DNA of 64,000 nucleotides from Xiphydria camelus (Eukaryota; Arthropoda; Insecta; Hymenoptera; Xiphydriidae): contig OY783195.1 in NCBI GenBank assembly GCA_963678675.1, positions 7,512,001 to 7,576,000 of the forward strand, read 5' to 3'. The number at the start of each line of letters is the position of its first letter. Position 1 is the first letter of the stretch. A model generated the notes under the pieces. The model made no database searches. It was not told the origin of the DNA and saw only the letters and a program-made list of their open reading frames with translations. Made by a program: the position numbers and the translations under genes. Positions 47,867-60,159 of the stretch are shown piece after piece.

Positions 47867-48309
47867 TTTTTCAATTTTTTTACTGTCTTCCACCAAATTA
47901 AACTATTTGACAATTTTTTTATATAACAGCTCACTAATTGATGATTCTATATGATTTTTTTGGTTGGTGTATCTCCAGCAATTGCTATAAATTTTCCATT
48001 GCAAAACCTATTTTTTTAAATTTACACCTTTAAACAGTGCTTTTATGCCGTCAAAAAAATATATAATATACTACTCACACGAAGACCTACAATTTAGTTT
48101 TTGAACGACTTTGATATCTTTTATAGTTCCAGAGAAAAAAAATAGTAACGTTAATTGTTGTTAACCCCCTATTTCCCTTGTACGTGAAGTTAGCGGTCTG
48201 AAATTTGTTGTGGAGGTATTTTGAATAAAAAGCAATAAATAAAAGGTTTAACAAAGTTAATTAGTGCCGGGGCATTTTTCATATGGAAATACGGCGAGAC
48301 CCAAAGGGG

Positions 48310-49790
48310 AGAGTGGAATAAAATGGAAGAAACTTAAGACCCGTCGCAACCATTGTTCGGCATGACATTTGAAGGTCAACTCGACGTCCCTTTTTACTCC
48401 TTTTTACCCTACTGAACAATGCATTTAATTATATTCTTCCTCACGTAACCTTGCTATAACGTTTATTAAAAATCTCGAGCTAAACGTTTAGTAAGGAACA
48501 GACACTGCAAACCCCTGAAAAAAAGAAGAAAACAAAAAATAAAAAGAAGCAAGCGAGCCTCCCTGCGGTAAACTGGCGTGCCACTTTTATTACTTTCGCG
48601 GGAATATTGCCCAGGGCAGTCGCGAGGGAGTCGCTACGTCGAAGCTAGATAGCGGCCCCAAGGAGGGTGCATCGAAGCGGCAACTATTTCGGGGGATCCG
48701 CGCGCGTCTCGCTTGATTTTTCTTTCGTTTTACATTCTCCTCAATTTTCCCCCTTCCGACTTCGCCGATTACGTCGTCGAAGGGGCGAGTGTAGTACTAT
48801 ATACGCACAGCCAGCCTCTCGCGCGCGACGAATGGGCGCTTCGTTGTCTCTATCTACCCCTTCCCACCCTCTCCCCACCGCCCTTTATCATCGCCGACGC
48901 ATCATCCCGCCTGTCTGCCGCCGAAGAGCCGATACTTTCTAATCTGCGGCGGATACCACGCGCACGGGGTAGAAAAAATCACGGGCGAGGATTGCACAAC
49001 CCTCCCTTCCCCCGCGATATCTTCGACGTCTTACCCCGCGGACGTACCTAATACGCGAACTACGTCGTCGATATTTTTTTCATCATCGAGAGCTCGACGG
49101 AAAAGTTCGTCGCTTTATCACCGTCCGCGTCTTTCCCCTTTTCCTTCCTTCCGGCCTTCTCATTTCCATCCCCCCCGCGTCGGTTGTCCTCTCGCGTACA
49201 TCGAAACTCGATCGAGGTGTATCGCGCGCTGTCATTCGCGTCGAGGAGAGCGCCCGTTCCGAACGAATGATCGTCCCTCGACCGCGATATTGAAAAGTTC
49301 CTCCCGGCCGCCCTTAAAATACGAGACTCGGGCGATATTTCATGGGGTATTATCGATACGCCCCTCGGTGACGTACCGCGCGCATCGTGGGGGATCTTGC
49401 TCTGCTCCTTTTTTTTTTTCTCGGAAGTGAATAAGGGGAGGGCGATGGGTGGGTAATAGCCGCGCGTCGACTCCCCGAGGAGTTCGCGGAGTACCAGCAT
49501 TATATAGATATAACGTTATGCCTGTAAACGGGCGGGGGGAAGTTTTGATAGTTTCTATTATCGAAACATGGAGGGGCTAATATTTCCTCGGGTAATAGCC
49601 GCGCGCGTATGGACTCTCCGAGGAGTTCGGGAATACCTGCGCTATGTATGGAAATTACATGTATCGGTATAGTTCGTACGAACAAAGAGAAAGCTTTGAT
49701 AGTTCCGTGGAGTGATTGGTTCGGTTAATTTTATCGCGCTACGCAGATATGAATTTTCCGTTATTTTGTATATTTAGAAAAATTGCTCGA
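48310..49790. other. CpG-rich block, no gene recognised
   Basis: 48590-49640 is strongly CpG-rich. Frames of 112 (plus) and 146 (minus) codons are low-complexity and domain-free. CCGCGCG.. followed by CCGAGGAGTTCG recurs at about 49458 and 49590. The base composition would fit an unannotated promoter. Confidence 0.5.
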
Positions 49791-49817
49791 TCGAAATAAA
49801 CGTGCTATTGAATGTCC

Positions 49818-50460
49818 ATGGCGGCCGCTCAATTGGAAAATAGGGAAAATCGGGAAATGTCAGAGAATTTTATCGGTCAAGGAAAAGTCAGGGAAATGTG
49901 CCAGGGAATTTTTCGGTGGTCGGGGAGTTTTTGATAAATCCTTAGGGTTTTGGAGATTGTTCCCTTCGATTAATTTATATTAAAATTGTAGTAACTTCGA
50001 TTGAAATTATTATATCACATTAACGTAATCCCGAGCAGTAATAAGCTATTGAAATGTTAAGAAAACGTGTATCCACGTATTTTTTAATTATAATTTATGT
50101 GAGTGTAATCAACTGTTCTTTTATATTGTTTTTATACTTATATAATTCAAATAAACGCTTGTGTGATAAGTGATAACTGATAACATAGCAACATATTTCA
50201 AAATTATTTAGTGTACATATATAATAATTTTGGCATGTCCATTTTATCCCCCAGCCAATTATCTTTAAAAAATATGAAATATTCCTATTAAGACAAACAC
50301 GTAAGTATTTTTTTGTATATATGAACTATGTTATTTCAGCGTTTCAATTATTTCTTCACATCTCGCAATTTAAAAAGTCTGGGAAGATTAGTAATTTCAG
50401 TCAGGGAAACCAAGAAAAGTCAGGGAATTTAGTGAGTGGGGAATTGAGTAGCTATCCTGT
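49818..50460. mobile_element. DNA element with GGGAAA/TCAGGGAA repeats, copy 1
   Basis: The ends CATGGCGGCCGCTCAATT and the complement of AATTGAGTAGCTATCCTG are diverged inverted repeats. Both subterminal parts repeat GTCAGGGAAT and AAAAGTCAGGGAA. No coding sequence. Confidence 0.5.
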
Positions 50461-51915
50461 ACTTTTAAGAGCACATTTATTCGATCACGAAATCTAATGC
50501 TGCAACTGCGTATCGATATGCATTCAAGTGTAAGCCTAAAATCGATACGAATTTATGGCATCAGTTTTGGTGATTTTTAAAAACCTTAATGCCAAAAGGA
50601 TGTATCGACCATATGTTATGCGTTTGTTTATTTGTACGTTTTCAATTAATTTTCGCTCACTTTATTTATTCGTATTTAAAGAAATTTGCGTCAGTAAAGA
50701 AACCAAATCTTTGATGTGCTTTTTTGGATTTATAAAGACGCTTTTTTGGCGCATACGACCTTTCGACATTAGTGACGCGATATACCTTTCAATTTTTATT
50801 TACGGTAACTCCTCTCTTAAAAACAGCTACTCATGAACTGTTTACAACCCAGAATTAATAAAAATATCTCTGACACAGTGGAACTGGATTGCACTGGAAG
50901 CAATCGAAAGCCCGTGAATTTCAATGCAGCGACTAATGAGAAGCGCGAGACTAATTTCGACCAACCTTACAAAAGAAAGTCGACTACTCCACGACGTCCG
51001 ACCGCAGCGCGCTATTACTACTAGCAGCTATTACCACTTTCAACTTATCGGAATGACCGACGGCAACCGCGCCGCTTCCGATATACCGAGCCAATATTCT
51101 TCCCTCTGAATCCGGCGTCGCGGTTCGAGAGCTTCTCCCCCTTCCCCGTCCTATTTCCTCGTTGAAGAGGAAAAAAGAAAGGAGGAGCGAAGGGGCGAAA
51201 AGAGGAACTCTGGAGACAATTCCATCGCTCGAGCGGCGGAATATAGATAGCCCCGGAAACCGGAACGCCGCAGCGACCCGAGTCGGTTCCGATTGCTGGG
51301 AACCTCCTAATAAAATTGCTCGGGGAATCCCTAACCGAATTGGGTCACGCCGAGGAGAGAAAGTCGTCCGTTGCAGCCGAAAGATTTTCCTTCGCTCGCG
51401 GCGGACTTCCCTCGAATTGATTTCGACGAATCGAATGTCGTTGCGAATAATTAGATTCTTTTTGTACGGAAAAAAGTTTAGTTACAGTGTACAGATGTGC
51501 GATAGTATTATACGTCCGAAACGCACTTCACACCGCAGCGGGTGTACTAAAGTCATCCAGAAGAAGACGCTTAGTCGGCTAAACTACCGGTAAAAAGTTT
51601 CTCCTCTCGGAAGGGGAACAAAAGGAATCCTGCAACTCGCGTGCAGGAGAAGAAAAGCTAGAGAGAAGGGGAAATCATTTGTCCAACGAGCCATAAATTG
51701 TCGATGTTTTTATAGACACAGTGGTCTGTATTCCGTAGCACAAAGTGCTAATGATTAATTATTCCATTTTACATGAGATACTAATATTGTTTCTCTAAAT
51801 ATTCAGAAGGAATAGATAGCTGCTATCACTTCTTACCTAAATATCAGATTGAACATTTTTCGCGATATACATTTCTTATTTGAATATATCACGTCCGCGG
51901 TATATTAAATATTAT
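50461..51915. other. No gene recognised
   Basis: AT-rich except for a CpG-rich part at 50980-51440. The 143-codon frame at 51162-51593 is basic and domain-free. Confidence 0.5.
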
Positions 51916-51918
51916 AAA

Positions 51919-52379
51919 ATCAGAGTAGCTACAGACCTAGAAAACCGGGGAAACAGGGAAATTTCAAGGAATTTGATTCGACAGGGAAATGTCAGGGAAT
52001 TAAAAATTTTTACTGGAATTTATAAATAAAGTAGAGTTAATTTTTCGAAATTTCACCGTTGATATATATTTCACAATGGTGTTTGCACTGCTGCTTCAGA
52101 TATCTTCAGTAGTAGCGCATGCGTCTCCGATCGATTAAGATTAAGGTATTTATTATCAACGATACTTTCTTAGCATATAAACGTTTTTTCACCTCATATT
52201 CTTGTATTATTATATAATTATTTATAGCTTTGTTGATTTGATTATACAGAATTTCTAATCTAATATTAACAAAAATATCGGAATATTTGTGAAATTTGAT
52301 CTGAAATACTGAAGGAAAAATTAGGGAAAAGTCAGGGAATAGTCAGGGAATTCCATAATCGAATTTTTACAGCCACCCT
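51919..52379. mobile_element. DNA element with GGGAAA/TCAGGGAA repeats, copy 2
   Basis: The ends CAGAGTAGCTACAGA and the complement of TTTACAGCCACCCTG are similar inverted repeats. Subterminal GGGAAATGTCAGGGAATT and AAAAGTCAGGGAATAGTC match the copy at 49818-50460. The CAG start resembles hAT ends, but no clear 8-bp duplication is visible. Confidence 0.5.
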
Positions 52380-54215
52380 GAAATTTTAATACCTGATCAA
52401 TAGAATTAAAAATTTGAAGTATTATCTACCAACGACGCTACGAGTATTTTGTATATTGAAGCCGCGATAGATTAATTTATAAAATATCGATTAACACGTT
52501 GGCTACCAACTATGTGATAACTCGTAGTTTACCTTCATGGCTGGAACGCCGACTACATCTTATCTCGTAGCTGTTTTGCTTGCTATATCTCGCGTACTAC
52601 TATCGAATTTTTATCCTGGGGTACAGATATGATACACATAGCCCCGACTACGCGTTTACTCAGTGACATATTTGAACATACTCGTATCTATACGCGAATT
52701 AACTCGTAGTCGGCTTCCTTGAAAAGCTTCCTGTTGCATATATTAGCTACGAGATAATTCGTAAGATCTTTAAAAAAACACACATTTTGAAGCAGCATTG
52801 TTGATTATAGTTGCATTTTTGAACAATATTTTATCATTTTAAATCGAACTGTATTTTTAGACCGGAATCCTGAAAATTGGCGTGGGAGTCAACATGTTTT
52901 CCATGCCAATGATACATTTATCTTCACACGATTTTCCCTCCCCGCGAAAAGAAAGTTCGTCCAACCGGTGTTATCCGATGAAGGTTGACACCGGGCCGAC
53001 ATGGTCATAAACCGGACGTCCGCCGCGAGAGGAAATACGTTTAATCGGCCGAAGCACCGGCAAAAAGTTCCCGCACGTCGGAAGAGCGAGTCGAACAAAA
53101 GGAGCCCGGCGCGATCGCGTGTCCTGCAACGCGAGCTTGGAGGACTAGACGACGAGAAGAGCCGGGAGGGAAGTAAGAGGGACGGGAAGGAAGAACGGGC
53201 CAAGAAGGTAATATCTCGGAGGTTCGCGAGTCGCGAAGATACAAGCTGCCGAGGCCGGTGTAATTTGTCTTGCAGCGTTCCGTGGTGGGCTCCCGCGGGG
53301 GTGAGGGAATGGCGGGGGTGGGGAGAGGGACACGGTGATGAACGACGCCCTACGCCCGCACTTACGGCCCCAGCCAAATGAACCAAAAACTATCGGCGTC
53401 CGAGAGAACGCTTTTGCTAATGAATGAATTTCGAGGGTGTAGAGAGAGGGAGAGAGAGGGGGGGGGGAAGGGGGAAGGGAACTCGACCAAGCGGAATCGA
53501 CTGCTGTCGACGGACCGCGATCGTTCACCTGGATGTTATCGATGCGGACGAACGGACTGCGAGGACGTGGCTTCTTGACGGCTCGTCGCGCTCGTTGTTC
53601 TTGGAGGGGGAGGAGGATGGGAATCGTCGGGGGGTGCAGGGTTATTTGTCACTCGAGGGTCGGGAATGATAAGTCTTCGTGGTAGTTTCTCTCTTTGTTT
53701 CGATTTCCTTTCTTTACTTATCGTGAGCGTGATAATTTAATGACGCTGAGGATCGTCGGAAAATTGGAACTTATTTTAATTTTTTGTTCATTTGGGCAAT
53801 GTGAATATCAAAAACGTTGCGAGAGAATTTCGATCTTTATATACAGTGCATTCGAAGACGGAAATAATTCTGACTGATATGGCACAACAGTCTTAACATT
53901 TCTCCACAATTTATATACTCAAAACTATTTCATTTTAAATAGACGAAGAACTGGGACTATGCATACTGTTAAAAATATTGATTTTAAATATTTGGAAAGT
54001 GCTAGAATTTTTATCAAACACAAACGTATCTATTTAGAATACCATGTCTATAATCTTTCCTTAAAATTCAGAAAATCGTCGCGTACAAATCATGGATTTC
54101 TATAAGGTTTTATTTTAAAATTAAAATAAGTAGAGAGACAGCACAAAATTATTACTTGGAATTAAGACAAATATGCGTCCCTTAAAATAAAGAGTATACT
54201 CTGACGAAAAAAAAT
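52380..54215. other. CpG-rich block, no gene recognised
   Basis: 52900-53680 is CpG-rich. Overlapping frames of 126-165 codons occur on both strands. They have proline/serine- or arginine/glutamate-rich composition and no domain. 53690-54215 is AT-rich and empty. Confidence 0.5.
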
Positions 54216-54217
54216 TA

Positions 54218-54378
54218 CAGTGAGAAAATACCACACGTCTAGTTACTGTATTTTTCTGTAGTTAACTGCAGAAGGTTACCGTAACCCACATACGCACTAC
54301 ACCTGTAGTTCACTGTAATATTCTGTAGTTAGCCGCAAAAGATTACAGTAAACTACACATGTGGTATTTTCGCACGGT
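54218..54378. mobile_element. Foldback MITE
   Basis: CAGTGAGAAAATACCACACG on the left is mirrored by TGTGGTATTTTCGCACGG on the right. Each is followed inwards by TAGTTACTGTA-type repeats. It is about 160 bp. Confidence 0.65.
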
Positions 54379-54555
54379 AATCCAGCCACATTAAGGATAT
54401 TTTATGGTCATCGCGTCGTATCAGCTATAATTATTGTGTTGCTAGCAACAATCGTTTCTCTCGATGAATTTCTATGATAATAAGTGTAGTTCAAACAAAA
54501 CATTCTATTTAGGCTATATCCAAGAATCGTTATTAGTCACAACGAGCGAGAATAT

Positions 54556-54887
54556 ACTGAGAGAAATCTTGTCAAACGAATCGGGAGATTTTTTCAAATG
54601 GTAGCTTGTATAGCAGTGCTAGTACTTTATTAATATAAGAATACGTATTTCTATTTTACCAGGATAAATAGCTATTTCAACTATACGTATAATCATTTGA
54701 GCGATACGTATTGCTCTTGTCATATAATGGTATCGCTATATTAAGAACCTCGATGGGGCTCGCGCCAAGGACTAAAGTGTAGCGCCCGGAGCGAGGTTAT
54801 CTATACCGTCTAATTACCCTGTCACAGCTAAGGCTTCTAATTATCAAGCTATACCAATTACCGTGTGATCTAAACATTTCTCTCAGT
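54556..54887. mobile_element. Small element with ACTGAGAGAAAT ends
   Basis: The exact 12-bp inverted ends ACTGAGAGAAAT (54556-54567) and ATTTCTCTCAGT (54876-54887) bound 332 bp without coding sequence. Confidence 0.6.
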
Positions 54888-54899
54888 GTTTATTGCATA

Positions 54900-57000
54900 A
54901 ACCTGTTTCCCCGTAGTCGTTGAGACCTTATTATCGATCCCCGATATAGGTACGCCTCTCAGATGATTTCCTCCGTACTTCGTCGGCGGTCGAGGCGGGT
55001 CCCGATGAGACGATATTTCCGAAAATCATAACTGAAGCGCGATAACCGTCATAAATACAAAGCGAAGCGTTTAGACGCCCGCGCATAGACCTCCAGCGGA
55101 AAGGGGGTAGGCCCCAGCGGTATTTTATCCGCCGACGTGAGTTGTAGGTAGGCGGGCCACGTAAGACGAGTCTCAAAGAGGGATTTCTCGAGTGATAAAG
55201 GCCGAGCGAGGGGTCGTTTCTCGACCAACGGTGCTCGCGAGACGAGCCGCGGGGGCCGCGCGTCGACGGAATACCGAACGCGCCTCGAGGTGTCGAGCGG
55301 AGCCGGCGCGGCCCGCGCGCAAAGAGGGATTTGATCGTCGTTGATCGCGAGACGTACGGTTGCGCAAGGAGGTCGCTCGCCGATCGATAGACGCGCGACG
55401 CGATTCCATTCAGCCGAGAGACGAGTAGTGGGCGATTCCGAAGGGAGGGGTGAGTTTCTCCCGCGCGGAATGCGATTAAAGAGACGTCGCGAGATTGTCA
55501 GCGTCGGCGACGCTGACGGCAACGTCTATCGAGGCGGGATTGCAATCTCATCTCGCGGGCGATGCATTTATGAGTATGTCGATGATCGACGGGCGATTTT
55601 TTTTGGCGGAGTGATTCGTTCGGTTTTTCCCTCGCTTGTAAGGGAAAGTCGTCGCAGCTGGTAATCATTATTAGAGGCTATCAACGTGTACGATATGACG
55701 GGGTGGATTTTTATATATTTTGTTTCGTTCATGAGCGAGAAATGAATTTGCTGTGACATATAATTGAAGCATATTAAATATTGCTCCGATTTATGAATTT
55801 GTCATCTTATGAACTCATTATACCTACATGCTTGCCTCTCCGCCCAAGGAAAAGCGGTCGATCGAGGTGACGTCCAAATGATAACACTAACTTGAAAAAG
55901 CCTAAAGGTGAAGTCATTTAGACATCGATCTGGACCAAAATGATGTCAATTGGGTGTCAACTTGGCGTACTATTTCGCTTTGGGCTGATACAGCTACAAT
56001 GTGAGAAACCATCGAACTTATATGTCTATTTTAGACATCCCCTTAAAATGGCTCACATAATTTACCTTACAAAATTCGAACGCACATTCTAGAAAATTAA
56101 CATTGGCATATCTCAATTTTCGATAAACTCTGGAGAAATTCCGGGCCACTAATAATTAGAGAGAATAAGAATAAAGTTCCCAAAAGGTGCGACAAAATAT
56201 CTCCGAGTAATTATACCTACCGTTTCACCGACAGCCTTCCACTTCCGTACTACATATACCTACACATGTATGCGTATTTACCGACAAACCCCTACCTCTT
56301 ATATTCGCCCGCGTTATATATCTACGCGCACCCGACCCAAGTACGGTTACGTCGTTATTTCAAATTCCCTCGCATAAATTTCCCAACCCGTCTCCGTTTC
56401 ATCGGAGCGGCGCAGCGCGGCGGCTCACAGTGCGATTCAAAGAGATTCCACGAAAGGGTCGCGGGCTATGCGCTCGGAACGAAAGCGTCGTAAATATAAT
56501 GCCTATACTATACATATACAGGAGCACTGTACCCCCTTTTTGCTGCCCTCCCGTTTCGCATCCGTGCGGCACTTTCCGTCATTTTTCCGTGTTTACGTAA
56601 CCCCGTATATTGGGACCGTGCAACTGCTTGGAGGGGATACGGCGAACGATCGTGCGCAACTAGTGGTGAAGGCTTGAAGTTTGATGGCACGTCTCTCCAT
56701 ATAATATCAAGTGTCTAATTGTTTAAACATGGGAGTTCGCAAATGCTCTGTTATTAGTTGTCAAAAATGTTTTCATACATCAAGTAGAAGCTTCGAGGAA
56801 AACGTGTCTTCACTGTGAAGCAGCTATCACGAGAAATTCGACGCATTTGGAAGGCACTTCCCCGTAAATACGCCGAAAATTTGATGGATAGTATGCCTCG
56901 GAGATGCCAAGCGATTATCGATGGTGATGATTGGACTCATGATATTAACATAATTGCGCATTGCCTTGGAACATGCTAAACGTTTGTATGTGGAAAGAAA
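54900..57000. other. CpG-rich block, then AT-rich; no gene recognised
   Basis: 54940-55640 and 56330-56680 are CpG-rich. The frames at 55049-55522 (minus) and 55341-55664 (plus) are arginine-rich and overlap. No domain is seen. Confidence 0.5.
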
Positions 57001-57002
57001 CA

Positions 57003-57176
57003 AATTACTCTTAAGGTGCGTATACATCTGCGAGCTGAGCGCGAGCCGAGCGGTTCGTGTTCCTTTGATTGGGGGTGGTTTAGAGCGCCGAACAAAGGGC
57101 TTTGAGCCGCTCATGCGATCCATCTCCTATGGATCACAACGAGCGGCTCAAAGCCGTTCGTGGCGATCCGTCCGAG
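57003..57176. repeat. GAGCGGCTCAAAGCC inverted repeat with nested palindrome
   Basis: GGCTTTGAGCCGCTC (57098-57112) and its complement (57141-57155) enclose a second palindrome GATCCAT...ATGGATC. The preceding AAGGTGCGTATACATCTGCG looks like a transposon end. Confidence 0.7.
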
Positions 57177-57213
57177 TGGCTATGCACATTCATTATCATG
57201 GTGTCACTCAATT

Positions 57214-57430
57214 TTGTAATCAAAGTGTAATCACACTGTAATCAATGAAGTTTTACGTGATTTCAACGATTACTAATATATTGTAATCACTGGTTACGGT
57301 TTCACTGTAATCATTGAAATCATTTAGTAATCATGAAGTCACCTTCGAAGGTAGTGATAATCAATGTAATCATTTACTACCGAAATCAGTGTAATCACCG
57401 TGGTAATCGCTTGTAATCGATTACATTTTT
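57214..57430. repeat. GTAATCA-type degenerate minisatellite
   Basis: TGTAATCA or close variants recur about a dozen times, with irregular spacing. No coding potential. Confidence 0.75.
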
Positions 57431-58330
57431 CGGTTCCCAGTGGGACGGCGTTCGTGTACAATTTATTGTTTTTCTTCTGCTCGCGAAACTGCCGGCTCTG
57501 TTCCGACAAACGATAGTCGGAATTCTCAATATCGGTTCTTACCGCTCAGTACCCGAGGTGAAATTTTTATATTTATTTTGACACTGAACACACTGCTAAT
57601 TTTGCTACTTCAAATTGTTGCAGTGCCTTAATAATTTCTTCCTTATGAGACAAATGAAAATAATTTTGTTACCGAATTTTTTAAACATTATTTAACAGAT
57701 CTATAAAGAAGTCCTATACTTTTTGCAAATATTATTATGATGTAGTTACCAAAATGGGGTCCATTTGGTGCTTCGTCAAATATTTCAATTGTCGATGTGA
57801 ACAACCTAATTGTCACTGTAGATTTAAATGACGAACTACTTGAATGAAGATGCCGCGAGACACTGCCGTGTCTCTTGATAGGAATCCTTCGAGGACCGAG
57901 GTTTTTTCGCTTTGTGCGTCAGTCTAGAGCAATCAGCGAAACTGTTAAGATACATCTTTCAAAACGCAGTTAATGAGAAATAAAGTAAAGATATTTACCG
58001 TGTTTTTAATTGAACTTGTTCCGACAATCGATGGTCGGAGTTCTGATTACCGATCCTTAGCATAATACGCACCTTTAGACTGTATCTAACTGGACGAAGT
58101 GGTGGTTGTTAGGGTTTCATAGAAGGACGGCTTTTCCGATAGACCATCGGTCGGAATTCGTCGCTACATACTTCTCATTACAAGCGGATTAAGTAGCCAA
58201 CGGCTAACGGTGTTTAGCAAAATGATGTCGATGATGCGTTGTTCATTAGGAGCCGTCCGGCAATTAGCCTTCCGGAAAGGTACGGGACTGCGAGCGCATT
58301 CACAGCCCCCTGCTTGGTCTTAACATTTAC
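57431..58330. other. No gene recognised
   Basis: AT-rich, with short fragments of the dispersed repeat (58245-58310). A pair of TTCCGAC.A.CGAT.GTCGGA sequences (about 57507 and 58020) hints at another small repeat. Confidence 0.5.
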
Positions 58331-58359
58331 ATAACTTCAATTTTGAAAGTGAGAAACGA

Positions 58360-58585
58360 TAAATTATACATTTAAGGGGACCGGTTTATTCACCTCCTGG
58401 TAAATTTACTTGAAAAATAATTTCTGTTGAAGCAATTGTTAGCACAATTTGACCGCATTATGCAAAAGTGGATTAAAGTGACATGCTATACTATACCGCT
58501 TAATCCGTTATTGCATAACACCGTCCAATTATATCCAAGGTATCTGCTGGGTAAATTTAACACGTTGACTGCCAGGTAAAGTATC
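58360..58585. mobile_element. DNA element copy without the MITE (empty site)
   Basis: Reverse complement of 25506-26040 minus the 247-bp MITE. The junction reads GATATAATTGGAC where the other copy has AATT-MITE-AATT. Confidence 0.7.
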
Positions 58586-58592
58586 TACATTA

Positions 58593-59178
58593 AAGGCGCT
58601 GGTAAACACGCGGGATTCGGCGAGTGCCGAGCAATGCTCGCCGATGTCAACGAGGCTTTAAGGTCGAGCCTGAACATTCGGAATTTGGCGAATACCGAGC
58701 GACCGCTCGGTGACTACCGAGCGACAGCTCTACCCGGCGAAGACCGAGTAGTGTGGACTCGGAAAAGGTCGGTTCTTACCTGCGGCATATAAATAAGTGC
58801 AAACTTCTTCAATGTTCTTAAAATGCATGGAAGTTTCGGAGTTATTTGCAAAAGTCGAGAGAGCATCCTGAACGAATACTTCAGATGCAGCGTTTACACA
58901 TTGCTTCTTTAGTTATAGCTGAATGTTATTCCCATATGCATCGATGTAATATTACAAGTACATTTCTCAATTTTTATAATAGCAATGTTCCATCGCACCT
59001 TAAGCGGACGTCTATATCGGTTCTTACCGTTCATTATTATCGCGATAATTAAATTTAGAGTTAATCCCGCCATCGGTCGCAATGGCGAGACGAGCGGTAT
59101 GTTTCGGCGAATCTAGGCTATTATTGAGCTCGCAGCCCCGTCAATCTTTCCTGGAAAGGTTAATTATCGGATGTCGCA
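58593..59178 (+). repeat. Duplicated block 1, copy b
   Basis: Direct, near-identical copy of 26093-26665. It carries an extra ~30-bp CCGAGCGACCGCTCGG-type segment near 58690-58720. Confidence 0.8.
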
Positions 59179-59225
59179 ATTAACGAGTCGCGATGAGCCG
59201 CTTTTCGCAATATCCATACGTTTTC

Positions 59226-59598
59226 AGGTAGAAGGAGACGCTACCGGTGACATTGATACATCCTTTTATAGTGAGTGGGATAAAGCACGGATAGCGCGAT
59301 GGATGAATAAAATATTCACAATTTTATTATGTCCTTAACAGGTTGCAATATATTTAATATCGATGTAGATCTCGGTCTTCGCAATATTTAAACCGAAGCT
59401 CTTGCAGATGAAAACACTGTCAATTATTTGCTGAATTTAAAAGAAACTGGAGAATCGACGATGAAAGAGTACGAAACTGAACGGTTTGAATTAAATAAGA
59501 AATACGTTTTTGACCCACTAGTAAGAAAACGATTTTTTAATTTCAATTACAAGTCCGCGAAAGAAAAGCAATCTACAAGTGATGATAAAAAAGTATAA
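59226..59598 (+). pseudogene. Coding relic of an unrecognised repeat-family protein
   Basis: A first open stretch includes DIDTSFYSEWDKARIARWM. After a break, a second includes TVNYLLNLKETGESTMKEY and RKRFFNFNYKSAKEKQSTSD, ending in TAA at about 59598. An in-frame TAA and a frame change interrupt it. It lies between duplicated blocks 1 and 2, so it may be the C-terminus of the protein encoded by an intact member of that family. No domain is recognised. Confidence 0.4.
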
Positions 59599-59760
59599 AT
59601 AATAACCAATATACTACATTTCAACAATCATTTATGGTGGCATCACAACGTGAATTTGATCTGAGACAGTTCTTATCGCTTAAAATACTTGATTACCCTG
59701 CATATCTCTTTGAAGGGTTCTACAAGGAAAAAAACGAAATCAGCATTAATAATCGAAATG

Positions 59761-60150
59761 GAAAGAGTACATGCATGTGGAAACAACACTTTTCAGCAAA
59801 TAATAAAATCTAATCATTCGAAAGTTTGTATTTTTGATGGAATGTCACTAGAGTGCATAAAATTCAATTTCAAAAATGTAATACTTTCGGAGATTTTGCC
59901 ACTGCATACGATCGAAAGGAACGAAACCGAAGCAAATTGTTATATCAAGTCCTTCAACCAAAATCCCAGCCGACTGCAAAGATTTTTTCTCTTCTCAAAA
60001 CAAACTGCAACTTGTTCAATTTCTCTGCACGTATGCTCCAACTTTAAAAAAAATCAATGCTGTATCATCAATAGCAGTATCTATTTGAATGGGTATTGCG
60101 AGAAACGGTTCATTACCACTCGTCCGATTCGGGAAAGGTGGGGGACTGCG
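59761..60150 (+). repeat. Duplicated block 2, partial copy c
   Basis: Matches the second half of 26732-27470 and 33902-34640, from the GTACATGCATGTGGAAACAA phrase to GGGAAAGGTGG. It is then interrupted by unrelated sequence after a T-rich tract at 60160. Confidence 0.8.
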
Positions 60151-60159
60151 AACTTTTTC

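Larger units (their letters stand above)
46023..48302. mobile_element. 2.28-kb element with ~480-bp inverted arms
   Basis: The left arm 46023-46503 and right arm 47822-48302 are inverted copies beginning GGGTCTCGCCGTATTTCCAT. The AAA on each side could be a 3-bp duplication. Between the arms lie a copy of the dispersed repeat (46640-46975, plus a CCAAT-box stretch to 47075) and SWIM-finger coding remnants. The arms are very similar, so the event is not ancient. Confidence 0.85.

Noticed and set aside
48667..49500. ORFs of 91-146 codons on both strands
   Set aside because: CpG-rich low-complexity frames without family resemblance.
52889..53669. Several ORFs of 66-165 codons on both strands
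   Set aside because: Composition-driven open frames in GC-rich DNA, mutually overlapping, with no domain or splice logic.
55049..55664. Arginine-rich ORFs on both strands
   Set aside because: Overlapping GC-driven frames with no recognisable motif.
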